Shown one piece after another: positions 44,693 to 55,965 of a DNA stretch of 64,000 nt (position 1 is the first letter of the stretch; each line of letters opens with the position of its first letter). The position numbers were made by a program, and so were the translations under genes. The notes below the pieces were generated by a model. The model ran no database searches. It saw only the letters and a list, made by a program, of their open reading frames with translations, and was not told the DNA's origin. The DNA is from Budorcas taxicolor (Eukaryota; Chordata; Mammalia; Artiodactyla; Bovidae): positions 34,836,001 to 34,900,000 of the forward strand of contig NC_068915.1 in NCBI RefSeq assembly GCF_023091745.1, read 5' to 3'.

Positions 44693-44830
44693 GGAGAAGG
44701 CAACGGCACACCACTCTAGTACTCTTGCCTGGAAAATCCCATGGACGGAGGAGCCTGGAAGGCTGCAGTCCATGTGGTTGCTGAGGGTCAGACACGACTT
44801 AGCGACTTCACTTTCACTTTTCACTTTCAT
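44693..44830 (+). mobile_element. Bov-A SINE, plus strand
   Basis: GGAGAAGGCAACGGCACACC, TACTCTTGCCTGGAAAATCCC and GACTTCACTTTCACTTTTCAC give a single Bov-A monomer with its linker tail. Confidence 0.92.
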
Positions 44831-44989
44831 GCTACTGCAATTCAAAACTTACTCACTATTCAAGGATCAATAAAAATATAATATCTTTTATTAATCCTTT
44901 TCAGCAATATTCAGTATGTTGTATCTTCTGTCTGAATTCATAATATTTTTATTTTATAATGCTCATTGATTATTGTCATTATACTTTAT

Positions 44990-45388
44990 TTGGATCATAA
45001 AGAAGGCTGAGCACCAAAGAATTGATGCTTTTGAAATGCAGTGTTGGAGAAGACTCTTGAGAGTCCCTTGGACTGCAAGGAGATCCAACCAGTCAATCCT
45101 AAAAGAAATAAACCCTGAATATTCACTGGAAGGACTGATGCTGAAGCTGAAGGTCCAATACTTTGGCCACCTGATAAGAAGAGCCAACTCGTTAGAAAAG
45201 ACCCTGATGCTGGAAAAGACTGAAGGCAGGAGGAGAGGGAACAACAGAGGATGAGGTGGTTGAATGGCATCACCAATTCAATGGACATGAGTTTAAGCAA
45301 GCTCCAGGAGAAGGTGAAGGACAGGGAAGCCTGGCATGCTGCATGCAGTCCATGGGGTCACAAAGAGTCAAACATGACTGAGAAAGTG
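44990..45388 (+). mobile_element. BovB LINE 3' end, plus strand
   Basis: It starts at GATCATAAAGAAGGCTGAG and runs through KAEHQRIDAFEMQCWRRLLRVPW (frame 44973-45254) and the 3' UTR to AACATGACTGAG. It is 5' truncated, with few indels. Confidence 0.92.
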
Positions 45389-46154
45389 ATACTTTATTTA
45401 ACTCTCTTTTCAAAAATTTTAGTGATGTATCTCCAACTTTTCTGAGTATCTATGGTATCTCCATCTTTTCTGAGTATAGATGTGATCATTTACAATTTTT
45501 TGAGTATCTAATGGAAGTGATCATTTATAATTCCTGATATCCCTGAGGATGACCTAAGTGCTTCTGCAGTAATCCATAAATATTTATTAAATATCAATTT
45601 CCATTAAGTACTTATAGCTGAGTCCAAACCAGTAGTTCAGAATGATAATGCCTCTACCATGTTTTCAACTCATTAACTGAAATAATAGATATTCCTTTAA
45701 AATTTTACATTTGCTGTTACAAATCTTCAAATTATGTCTCCTCCAATGTAATTTTCTGCCTAAAATATGAAGTATCCTTTATTTTAGTAACACAATTCAT
45801 ACATTGTAAATATAATGAAATAGGCAATAAAGATCAACATAAAATATCAATTTCTTTTTCTGCTGAAATTTAAGATAGAATTTTGAAAATACTAGTCCAC
45901 AAATATTTCTCAAGTATTTAATACATTCTTTGCAAATTATTAATGGAAAAAAATAACCAATATTATTGAAAACTATTTGGTACCACATACTGTTTATAAG
46001 AACTTTCTATGTATTAAATAATAGCAACAATTTCCGATCTCATATGAGAAAATGTGGTTAAATGATCTGGTCAAAGACCTAAAGCTGGTTATTTGGGGTA
46101 GGGAGTGACCTAACCTAAGAGGGAAGCACTTTGACTACACAAAGTATATATCAT
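45389..46154. other. AT-rich intron, nothing recognised
   Basis: TTCTGAGTATC-type wording repeats two or three times between 45435 and 45520, suggesting a small local duplication. No other feature. Confidence 0.45.
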
Positions 46155-46204
46155 TGTATTTTGTTTAATTTTTATTGGAGTAAAATTGACTTACAATGTT
46201 CTGT
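46155..46204 (-). mobile_element. L1 3' UTR, minus strand, first piece
   Basis: TTTTTATTGGAGTAAAATTGAC and TTACAATGTTCTG are the reverse of the ruminant L1 3' UTR. The same element resumes at about 46860 and again at 48585. Confidence 0.8.
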
Positions 46205-46372
46205 TTGAGGGCAAGAGGAGAAGGGGGTGGCAGAGGATGAAATGGTTGGATGACCTCATTGACACAATGGACACGAGTCTGAACAAATGCTAGGAGATAG
46301 TAAAGGACAGGGAAGTCTGGTGTGCTGCCCTCTTTGGGGTCACAGAGTTGGACGTGACTTAGCGACTAAACA
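46205..46372 (+). mobile_element. BovB extreme 3' end, plus strand
   Basis: GCAAGAGGAGAAGGGGGTGG … GGACACGAGTCTGAAC … CAGAGTTGGACGTGACTTAG is the last 170 bp or so of BovB, without CTGAA repeats. Confidence 0.87.
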
Positions 46373-46627
46373 ATAACATAGGTACAAATACTATTAAGAA
46401 TGATGAAAGTGTAACAGGTATCAACTTGCAGTTACAAAATGATGAGTCATAGGATGAAATGTACAGCATGAAGAATATATTCAATAATCATGTAATTACT
46501 TTGTAAGGTGAGGAAGATGGTCAAAAGGTACAAACTTTGAGTTATTAAATAAATAAATACTAAGGATGCAATGTACAATATGATTAATATATTTAAAACG
46601 GCTTTTTCTTAATTTTAAAATAAACTT
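46373..46627 (+). mobile_element. Old L1 3' UTR fragment, plus strand, partly duplicated inside
   Basis: Two related blocks (GATGAAATGTACAGCATGAAG near 46453 and GATGCAATGTACAATATG near 46565) belong to the old L1 3' UTR in sense orientation, so the unit is partly tandem-duplicated. Confidence 0.65.
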
Positions 46628-46861
46628 AGTTGGTTTTCGGCTTCACTGGTGGCTCAGAAAGGTAAAGAATCTGCATGCACTGCAGGACACCTGAGTTCAA
46701 TCCCTGGGTTAGGAAGATGCTCTGGAGAAAGGAATACCCACTACCCACTCCAGTCTTCTTGCCTGGAGAATCCTATGGAGAGAGGAGCCTGGAAGGCTAC
46801 AGTCCATAAGGTTGAAAAGAGTTGAACATGACAGGGCAACTAACACTTTACAGTTGGTTTT
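46628..46861 (+). mobile_element. Bov-tA SINE, plus strand, with 10-bp target duplication
   Basis: A complete Bov-tA at 46638-46851 (GGCTTCACTGGTGGCTCAG … GTTGAACATGACAGGGC) is flanked by AGTTGGTTTT at 46628-46637 and 46852-46861. Confidence 0.94.
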
Positions 46862-46983
46862 AGCTGTACTGTATAGCAATTCACTATCTTTTTCCGATTA
46901 TACTTCATTATAGGTTATTACAAGATAATGAACATAATTTCTCTGTGCTATTCAGTGTATCCTTGTTGCTTATCTATTTTACA
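46862..46983 (-). mobile_element. L1 3' region, minus strand, second piece
   Basis: TATAGCAATTCACTATC, TATAGGTTATTACAAGATAATG and CCTTGTTGCTTATCTATTTT are the reverse of the ruminant L1 3' end. It is cut by the BovB at 46987. Confidence 0.85.
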
Positions 46984-46986
46984 CAT

Positions 46987-48584
46987 TTCAGTTCCAGTTC
47001 AGTTGCTCACTCGTGTCTGGCTCTTTGTAACCCCATGGACTACAGCGCACCAGACTTCCTTGTCCATCACCAGCTCCCAGAGCTTGCTAAAACTCATGTC
47101 CATCAAGTCAGTGATGCCATCGAACCATCTCATCCTCTGTGATCCCCTTCTCCTCCCGCCTTCAGTCTTTCCCAGCATCAGGGTCTTTTCCAACCGTTCT
47201 TCGCATCGTGTAGCCAAAGTATTGGAGCTTCAAATTCAGCATTGTTCCTTCCACTAAATATTCAGGGTGGATTTCCTTTACGATTGACTGGTTTGATCTC
47301 CTTGAAGTCCAAGGGACTCTCAAGTCTTCTCCAACATCACAATTCAGAAGTAATCAATTCTTCGGCCCTCTGCTTTCTTTATGGTTCAACTCTCACATCC
47401 ATACATGACTACTGGAAAAACCATAGCCTTGACTAGATGGACCTTTGTTGGCAAAGTAATGTCTCTACTTTTTAATATGTTCTCTAGTTTTGTCATAGTT
47501 TTCTTCCAAGGAGGAAGTGTCTTTTTATTTCATGGCTGCACTCACCATTTGCAGTGATTTTGGAGCCCAAAAAAATAAAAGTCTGTCACCATTTCCACTG
47601 TTTACCCATCTATTTGCCATTAAGTTATGGGACTGGATGCCATGACCTTAGTTTTTGGAATGTTGAATTTTAAGTGAGATTTTTCACTCTCCTCTTTCAC
47701 TCACACCAAGAAGCTTTTCAGTTCCTCTTCAATTTTTGCCATAAGGGTGGTGTCATCTGCATATCTGAGGTTACTGATATTTCTCCCAGCAATCTGTAAT
47801 CTAGCTTGTACTTCATCCAACCTGGCAGTTTGCAAGATGTACTCTGCATATAAGTTAAATAAGCAGGGTGACAATATACAGCTTTGATATACTCTCTTTC
47901 CAATTTGGAATCAGTCCATTGTTCCATGTCCAGTTCTAAAATGCTGCCTCTTGACCTGTATACAAATTTCTCAGGAGGCAGCTCAGGTGGCCTGGTATTC
48001 CCATCCCTTGAAGAATTTTCCACAGTTTGTTGGGATCCGCAAAGTCATAGGCTTTGGCATAGTTAATAAGGTAGTAGATGTTTTTCTGGAATTCTCTTGC
48101 TTTTTCTATGATCCAGCAGATGTGGCAATTTGATCTCTGGTTCCTCTGCCTTTTCTAAATCCAGCTTGAACATCTGGAAGTTCACAGTTCCCGTACTGTT
48201 GAAGCCTGGCTTGGAAGATTTTGAGCATTACTTTGCTAGTGTGTGAGACAAGTACAATTGTGCAGTAGTTTGAGCATTCTTTGCCTTTGCCTTTCTTTTG
48301 GATTGGAATGAAAACTGACCTTTTCCAGTCCTGTGGCCACTACTGAGTTTTCCAAATTTGCTGGCATATTGAGTGCAGCACTTTCACAGCATCATCTTTT
48401 AAGATTTGAAATAGCTCAGCTGAATTTTATCACCTCCACTAATTTTGTTCATAGTGATGCTTCCTTAGGCCCCTTGACTTTGCATTCCAAGATGCCTGGC
48501 TCTAGGTGAGTGATCACATCATCATGGTTATATTGGTCATTAAGACCTTTTTTGTACAGTTCTTCTATGTATTCTTGCCATGCT
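46987..48584 (-). mobile_element. BovB LINE, minus strand, inserted in the L1
   Basis: It begins with the reversed 3' end (CAGTTCCAGTTCAGTTGCTC) and runs back through the C-terminal region into the reverse transcriptase and the linker start (TGTACAGTTCTTCTATG). The RT motif survives only partly: near 47750-47780 the minus strand encodes TSDMQMT where RYADDT is expected, a frameshifted YADD box. TTTTACA occurs at both edges (46977-46983 and 48587-48593), a likely 7-bp target duplication, and the L1 continues on the right. Confidence 0.92.
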
Positions 48585-49005
48585 ACTTTTACATATAGTA
48601 GCTTGTATTTGTTAATTCCATACCCCTAATTTGTTCCTCCCTGCTTCCCCTTTGGTAACCACGAGTTTACTTTCTGTATCTGTCAATCTGTTCCTGTGTT
48701 ACATCTATATTCATCTGTATTACTTGGTATAGATTACAAATACAAGAAATATATTACAGCACTTGTCTTTCTCTGACTTATTTCACTCTATAATCTTTTC
48801 TGTGTCCATCTACATTGCTGCAATTGAAGAATTTCATTCATTTTTATGACTGAATAATATTATGCTAGGCATATGTTTCATATCTTTTTAATCCAATTTT
48901 CTATGATGGGGACATGGGTTGGTTGCTTTCATGTTTTGGCTATTGTAAATTGTGCTGCTATGAATATCGGGGTGCATGTGTCTTTTTGAAAACTGCCATA
49001 TATTA
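48585..49005 (-). mobile_element. L1, minus strand, third piece
   Basis: ACATATAGTAGCTTGTATTTG, TTTGGTAACCACGAG, CATGTTTTGGCTATTGTAAATTGTG and GGGGTGCATGTGTCTTTTTG continue the same reversed L1 3' region past the BovB. Confidence 0.88.
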
Positions 49006-49215
49006 TATATGTAATTTGTTAAGGCAGTAAACCCTAAGAGTTCTCATCATGCGGAAAATTTTTTTTCCATTTTTTTATTTTGTACCTTTATGAAATGATG
49101 GATGTTTGCTAAACTTAATGAGGCAATCCTTTCATGCTATATAAATCAAATCACTCAGCTGTATACCATAAACTTACAGTATTGCATTTCAACTATAACT
49201 CAAGTCTTCTAGTAT
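49006..49215 (+). mobile_element. Old L1 3' UTR, plus strand
   Basis: AAGAGTTCTCATCATGCGG, AATGATGGATGTTTGC and GCTGTATACCATAAACTTACAG belong to the sense 3' end of an old L1, opposite to the L1 at its left. Confidence 0.75.
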
Positions 49216-50196
49216 ACATTCTAATTAAAAATACATATTTTATACATATATTAGATAATTAATTTCTCATTTTATTTCAGTTGTCCATTGTTTTACAAAA
49301 TAAAAAAAATTATGAAATCTAAAAATTATTTAGAATTTTAAATCCTGGAAAACTTCCATTTCCTATTTTCTCAGCAGTACCTTTTCTGTGATGTACAACA
49401 GTTTTATTATGTTCCAGTTTGATTCCTTCACAAAAAAAGTCTGAATTATAACCACTTTGCAAAAAATTATTTATGTTTTAATTGAAAATCTTACTTATTG
49501 CGACACAGGAAACAAGTAAAATACTGACATCAAGTGGACCACAAGATTATTGAGACAAAATACTGAAGACAAGTTCCTTCATATAATAAGAATACATAAA
49601 AATGATTTTTAAAAAATCATCTCAGAGTTGATTATTAAGTAATATTTTACGTTTGTTTTTAATATAATGCTGAAATTAAGTAATTGAATAAATTTACCCT
49701 GTAACTGAATAAAGTTTGGATAATAAAGAGTAAAAAAAAAAAAAGAGTTATCTAATCATTTACTGTTCATTTTAAAAAGGTAGACCTCACCACTTTACTA
49801 GGCCCTTAAATAGTTAATTTAATATTCTACTTGAATCTTCCAAATAAAACTGATTGATCAGAATGTACTCTACAGGTCTATTTCTATATGAACTAATTTA
49901 GACAAGCTCACTTTATGTCTGCCTTAAATTCCCTGAAATTTCAAAACTTTGAAATACAGAAAACCTCTGAATGTTATAGTACTAATACAATAGATTCACT
50001 ATGTTCATCTTGTCTGACAGATTATATACTAGTTTATCTTTTATAATATTGCCAGACATTATAACAGAAATGAAAAATTATTTAATGTATGGATTTATAG
50101 TGTGTTCATAAAGGTTAAATGATGAGTGAATAATACTCAAATCCACTAAAAACAGAGATGGTATCTAAAGTGTATTTCCTTCCTGTAGGTTTTAAA
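49216..50196. other. AT-rich intron; an A tract with upstream AATAAA at 49.7 kb
   Basis: Bases 49690-49744 read GAATAAAGTTTGGATAATAAAGAG and then 14 A. This looks like a polyadenylated retrocopy end, but no coding part and no convincing target duplication was found. Confidence 0.4.
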
Positions 50197-50350
50197 TTGA
50201 TTATCTCATTCATTCCTCACATAAAATCTATGAGACTGGTATTACCACTTGGATTTTGGAGATAAAGAAACTCAGGCTTAGACATTTTAACGTGATGTTC
50301 CACAATCAGGTAGCTAACAAGTGTTTAAGGGATGGCAGTCAAATTCTCAA
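50197..50350 (-). mobile_element. MIR SINE, minus strand
   Basis: TTATCTCATTCATTCCTCACA, TGGTATTACCACTTGGATTTTGG and GATAAAGAAACTCAGGCTTAG follow the MIR 3' half in reverse. Confidence 0.82.
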
Positions 50351-51289
50351 ATACTAGTTTTAAATTTAGCAACTTAATATTAATCTAATTTTAACCTACT
50401 AATTTAATTAAGTTTGTAATCTAGTAACATAATAACTACACTATAAACTATAGAGATTAATTTTTCCCATAAAACACACCACTGTCCATTTCAAAAAATT
50501 CTATAAATACAATATTTTAATATTTCTAAATTTACAATAGCTGCAAACACTGCAACTACATGAAGGACATCCATTCTTAATATTAATAATTAGTGAATGA
50601 ATGAATAATTAGTTCTTAAAAAAGAAAATTCAACCCAACATATAAGTTGTGAGATGGAAGTAATGCTATAAATCTTACAATGTTAGAAGTTATAAAACCA
50701 TATAGCTACATAAGTACTAAAAATTCAAAATACAGAATAGACCTATATGCTGTGTTCCATATACTTAAAGTAGTTCAAACCATTTATTTTATTGAAGGAA
50801 GCAGGAGTAATTTGTCAGAATAAATACAGAACTGTTTTTATGAATTCCGTACTCTTGATAGAGAAATATTATGTCATAAATCAAATAATACTGTTAAAGC
50901 TTCAAAATATAATAATTTATAGTTGATCAATTAAGACAATGGGTTTGTCATCAATGCCCACAAAATGAGGCAATTCACATTTGACTATTTCTAACATGAG
51001 TAATCTCTGTATCCTACAGAGAGGGTAATTTACATTTACAGTAATTCACAACATCCCTTTGGCAGTCATGAGGTCCTTGGAAACCTTTTCCAATTGGCTT
51101 GGCAAATGCAGAAGTTAATAAATTCTAACACAAGTAAAATTAAATCAGCATCTTAACAGATGCCAAAAATGACCTTTTTTTCCAGTAACGTGCAAAACAT
51201 ACGATTATAGGGTAAAAAGAATATTACATCTCTGTCTGCATATTCTCTACCTCATGACCATAGGGTACGGGAAAGAAGACAGGCTTTAG
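50351..51289. other. AT-rich intron, nothing recognised
   Basis: No named repeat. Bases 50940-51180 look less AT-biased and less repetitive and could be conserved non-coding sequence; this cannot be tested from one sequence. Confidence 0.4.
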
Positions 51290-51440
51290 AATATTAACAC
51301 ATACCTCCCCCTATCTCAGCTTCACCACTTACTGGAGTGTGTGTGAGAAATTCAGCAGGAATTTATCCTTTCTGAAACCTGGCTATCCTAGGGGAAATAA
51401 CTCATATGTCATTACATATACTATTTAGGTTTAGATATTC
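51290..51440 (+). mobile_element. MIR SINE, plus strand, decayed
   Basis: CTCAGCTTCACCACTTACTGG, TTTATCCTTTCTGAAACC and GGGGAAATAAC follow the MIR core loosely. Confidence 0.6.
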
Positions 51441-51602
51441 ATAGCCCCTACTTGTAAGATTATGAAAATAAAGCAAACTTATTATTATCAGTTATAAGCT
51501 ACAAACTAAATAAAAATCTGTCAGTAATATTATAATTATGTTGACTAAATAATTTAAACAAACCATTACTCATATAATTGATTATACTGATTACTGATGA
51601 TT

Positions 51603-53405
51603 AGATTGATTATATTCTTTGCAGCCAAAGATGGAGAAGCTCTATACAGTCGGCAAAAACAAGACCAGGAGGTGAATGTGGCTAAGATCATGAACTCCTC
51701 ATTGACAAATTCAGACTTAAATTGAAGAAAGTAAGGAAAACTACTAGACCATTCAGGTATGACCTAAATCAAATGCTTTACGATTATACAGTAGAAGTGA
51801 GAAATAGATTCAAGGAATTAGATCTATAGACAGAGTCTCAGAAGAACTATGAACAGAGGTTTGTGACACTGTACAGGAGGCAGGGATCAAGAATATCCCC
51901 AGAGAAAAAGAAATACAAAAAGCTTGTCTGAGGAAGTCATACAAATACGTGTGAAAAGAAGAGAAGTGAAAAGCAAAGAAGAAAAGGAAAGATATAAGCA
52001 TATGAATGCAGAGTTCCAAAGAATAGCAAGAAGAGATAAGAAAGCCTTCCTCAGCAATCAATGCAAAGAAATAGAGGAAAACAATAGAATGGGAAAGACT
52101 AGAGATGTCTTCAAGAAAATTAGAGATACCAAGGAAATATTTGATGCAAAGATGGGCACGATAAAGGACAGACATGGTATGGACCTAACAAAAGCACGAG
52201 ATATTAAAAAGAGGTGGCAAGAATACACAGAAAACTAAACAAAAAGATCTTCATGATCCATATAATCATGATGGTGTGATCACTCACCTAGAGCCACACA
52301 TCCTGCAATGCGAAGTCAAGTGGGCCTTAGCAAACATCACTAGGAACAAAGCTAGTGGAGGTGATGGAATTCCAGGTGAGCTGTTTAAATCTTAAAGGTG
52401 GATGCTGTGGAAGTGCTGCACTTAATATGCTAGCAAATTTGGAAAACTCAGTAGTGGTCACAGGACTGGAAAAGGCCAGTTTTCATTCCAATCCCAAAGA
52501 AAGGCAATGCCAAAGAATGTTCAAACTACCGCACAATTGTACTCATCTCACACGCTAGCAAAGTAATGCTCAAAATTCTCCAAACCAGGCTTCAACAGTA
52601 TGCGAACCGTGAACTTCCTGATGTTCAAGCTGGATTTAGAAAAGGCAGACAAATCAGACATCAAATTGCTAAAATCCACTGACTCATCGAAAAAGTGAGA
52701 GAGTTCCAGAAAAGCATCTACTTCTGCTTTATTGACTATACCAAAGCCTTTGACTGTGTGGATCACAATAAACTGTGGAAAATTCCTTATGAGATGGGAT
52801 ACCAGACCACCTGACCTAACTCCTGAGAAATCTGTATGCAGGTCAAAAAGCAACAGTTAGAACTGGACATGGAAAAGCAGAGTGGTTTCAAATCAGGAAA
52901 GGAGTATCTCAAGGATGTATATTGTCACCCTGCTTATTTAACTTCTATGCAGAGTACATCATGAGAAACACTGGAATGGATGTAGCACAAGCTGGAACCC
53001 AGATTGCTGGGAGAAATATCAATAACCTCAGATATGCAGATGACACCACCCTTATGGCAGAAAGTGAAGAGGAACTAAAGAGCCTCTTGATGAAAGTGAA
53101 AGAGGAGAGTGAAAAAGTTGGCTTAAAGCTCAACATTCAGAAAACGAAGATCATGGCATCCGGTCCCATATCTTCATGGGAAATAGATGGGGAAACAGTG
53201 GAAACAGTGTCAGACTTTATTTTTTTTGGCTCCAAAATCACTGCAGATGGTGACTGCAGCCATGAAATTAAAAGATGCTTGCTCCTTGGAAGAAAAGTTA
53301 TGACCAACCTTGACCGCATATTAAAAAGCAGAGAAATTACTTTGCTGACAAAGGTCCATCTAGTCAAAGTTTTTCCAATCGTCATGTACAGACCTGAGCA
53401 TAGGA
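51603..53405 (+). mobile_element. BovB LINE, plus strand, left part of an interrupted copy
   Basis: It starts in the endonuclease end (GATTGATTATATTCTTTGC) and runs through the linker and the whole reverse transcriptase to GGACCATAAAGAAG in the C-terminal region. A 202-codon frame at 52922-53530 carries NNLRYADDTTLMAESEEELKSL with an intact YADD box; the N-terminal RT part is frameshifted. The copy resumes at 55308 after a second BovB. Confidence 0.94.
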
Positions 53406-55307
53406 CCATAAAGAAGTTCAGTTCACTCGTTCAGTCGTGTCTGACTCCTTGTGACCCCATGAACCACAGCACTCCAGGCCTCCCTGTTCATCACCAACTC
53501 CCAGAGTTTACACTAACTCAAGTCATTTGAGTCGGTGATGCCATCCAAGCATCTCATCCTCTGTCGTCCCTTTCTCCTCCTGCCCCCAATCCTTCCCAGC
53601 ATCAGGGTCTTTTCAAATGAGTCAGCTCTTTGCATTAGGTGGCCAAAATACTGGAGTTTCAGCTTCAACATCGGGCCTTCCAATGAACACCCAGGACTAA
53701 TTTTCTTTAGGATGGACTGGTTGGATCTCCTTGCAGCCCAAGGAATTCTCAAGAGTCTTCTCCAACACCACAGTTCAAAAGCATGAAGTCTTTGGCACTC
53801 AGCTTTCTTTATAGTCCAACTCTCACATCCATACATGACTACTGGAAACATCATTGCCTTGACTACATGGACATTGGTTGGCAAAGTAATGTCTCTGCTT
53901 TTTATTATGTTGTCTAGCTTGGTCATAACTTTCCTTCCAAGGAGTAAGCATCTTTTAATTTCATGGCTGCAGTCACCATCTGCAGTGATTTTGGAGCCAA
54001 AAAAAATAAAGTCTGACACTGTTTCCACTGTTTCCCATCTATCTCCCATGAAGATATGGGACCAGATGCCATGATCTTCGTTTTCTGAATGTTGAGCTTT
54101 AAGCCAACTTTTTCACTCTCCTCTTTCACTTTCATCAAGAGGCTCCTTAGTTCCTCTTCACTTTCTGCCATAAGGGTGGTGTCATCTGCATATCTGAAGT
54201 TATTGATATTTCTCCCAGCAATCTTGATTCCAGCTTGTGCTTCTTCCAGCCCAGCGTTTCTCATGATGTACTGTGCATAGAAGTTAAATAAGCAGGGTGA
54301 CAATATACAGCTTGACGTACTCCTTTTCCTACTTGGAACCAGTCTGTTGTTCCATGTCCAGTTCTAACTGCTGCTTCCTGACCATATAGGTTTCTCAAGA
54401 GGCAAGTCAGGTGGTCTGGTATGTCCATCTCTTTCAGAATTTTCCAGTTTATTGTAATCCACACAGTCAAAGGCTTTGGTATAGTCAATAAAGCAGAAAT
54501 AGATATTTTTCTGGAACTCTTTTGCTTTTCTGATGATCCAGCAGATGTTGGCGATTTGATCTCTGGTTCCTCTGCCTTTTCTAAAACCAGCTTGAACATC
54601 TGAAAGTTCTCAGTTCACGTACTGCTGAACCCTAGCTTGGAAAATTTCGAGCATTACTTTGCTAGCATGTGAGATGAGTGCAATTGTGCGATAGTTTGAG
54701 CATTCTTTGGCATTGCCTTTCTTTGTGATTGGAATGAAAACTGACCTTTTCAAGTCCTGTTGCCGCTGTTGAGTTTTCCAAATTTGCTGGCATATTGAGT
54801 GTGGCACTTTCACAGTATCGTCTTTTAGGAGTTGAAATAGTTCAACTGGAATTCCATCACCTCCACTAGCTTTGTACGTTCTGATGCTTCCTAGAGCCCA
54901 CTTGACTTCATATTCCAGGATGTCTAGCTCTAGGTGAGTGATCACACTATCATGATTATCTGGGTCATGAAGATCTTTTTTGTACAGTTCTTCTGTGTAT
55001 TCTTGCCACCTCTTCTTAATATCTTCTGCTTCTGTTAGGTCCATACTATTTCTGTCCTTTATTGAGCCCATCTTTGCAGGAAATGTTCCCTTGGTATCTC
55101 TAATTTTCTTGAGGAGGTCTCTAGTCTCCCATTCTATTGTTTTCCTCTATTTCTTTGCATTGATCGCTGAGGAAGGCTTTCTTATCTTTCCTTGCTGTTC
55201 TTTGGAACTCTGCATTCAAATGGGTGTATCTTTCCTTTTCTACTTTGCTTTTCCCATTTCTTTTTTTCATAGCTATTTGTAAGGCCTTCTGAGCAGCCAT
55301 AAAGAAG
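53406..55307 (-). mobile_element. BovB LINE, minus strand, inserted in the plus-strand BovB with 11-bp target duplication
   Basis: The 1,880-bp insert (53417-55296) starts with the reversed 3' end and extends back through RT into the linker, where it is 5' truncated. CCATAAAGAAG, a piece of the host BovB, is present on both sides (53406-53416 and 55297-55307). Open segments are unusually long for this window: 53513-54049 (178 codons), 53923-54303 (126, with FRYADDTTLMAESEEEL) and 54610-55071 (153), separated by single frameshifts. It is younger than its host. Confidence 0.96.
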
Positions 55308-55688
55308 GTTGAGCACCAAAGAATTGATGTTCTTGAACTGTGGTATTGGAGACCTCTTTTGAGAGACCCTTGGACTGCAGGAAATCAGCCCAGTCAATAC
55401 TAAAGCATATCAGTCCTGAATATTCACTGGAAGGACAGATACTGAAGCTGAAGGTCCAATACCTTGGCCACCTGATGCAAAGAACTGACTCACTGGAAAA
55501 GACTGTGAAAGTGGGAAAGATGCAAGGCAAAAGGAGAAAGTGACGTAGAGGATGAGATTGTTGGATGGCATCTCCAATTCAATGGACATGATTTTGAGCA
55601 AACTCAGGGAGATAGTGAAGGACAGGGAAGCCTGGTGTGCTGCAATCCATGGGCTCTCAAAGAGTCGGACATGACTGAGCAACCGAAC
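55308..55688 (+). mobile_element. BovB LINE, plus strand, right part of the interrupted copy
   Basis: GTTGAGCACCAAAGAATTGATG through GACATGACTGAGCAACCG completes the host BovB. Removing 53417-55307 restores colinearity with the left part at 51603-53416. Confidence 0.93.
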
Positions 55689-55714
55689 AAGTTTTATATT
55701 TGTTTTATATTTGG

Positions 55715-55965
55715 ATATGCGATCTATTTTGAGTTAATTTTCGTGAAAGGGGTAAGATTTATTTTTATGTGTGTACGTCCCGTTGCTCCACCACCATTTG
55801 TTGAAAAGATCAGCTCTTCTCCATTGCATTATCTTTGCTTCCTTCATAAGGATCAACAGACTATTTTTATGTGAGTCTATTTCTGGATCTCTTATTCTGT
55901 TCCATTAATCTATTTTCTGTTTATTTGTCAACACCACACTGTCTTCATTACTGGAGCTTTGTATC
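55715..55965 (-). mobile_element. L1 ORF2 fragment, minus strand
   Basis: TTTTGAGTTAATTTTCGTG, CCACCATTTGTTGAAAAGATC, CTTATTCTGTTCCATTAATC and CTGGAGCTTTGTATCAC are the reverse of the L1 ORF2 reverse-transcriptase downstream region. No open frame remains. Confidence 0.82.

Noticed and set aside
52922..53530. 202-codon open frame as a possible host gene
   Set aside because: It encodes the BovB reverse transcriptase (YADD box) and then reads into the inverted BovB; it is a transposon fragment.
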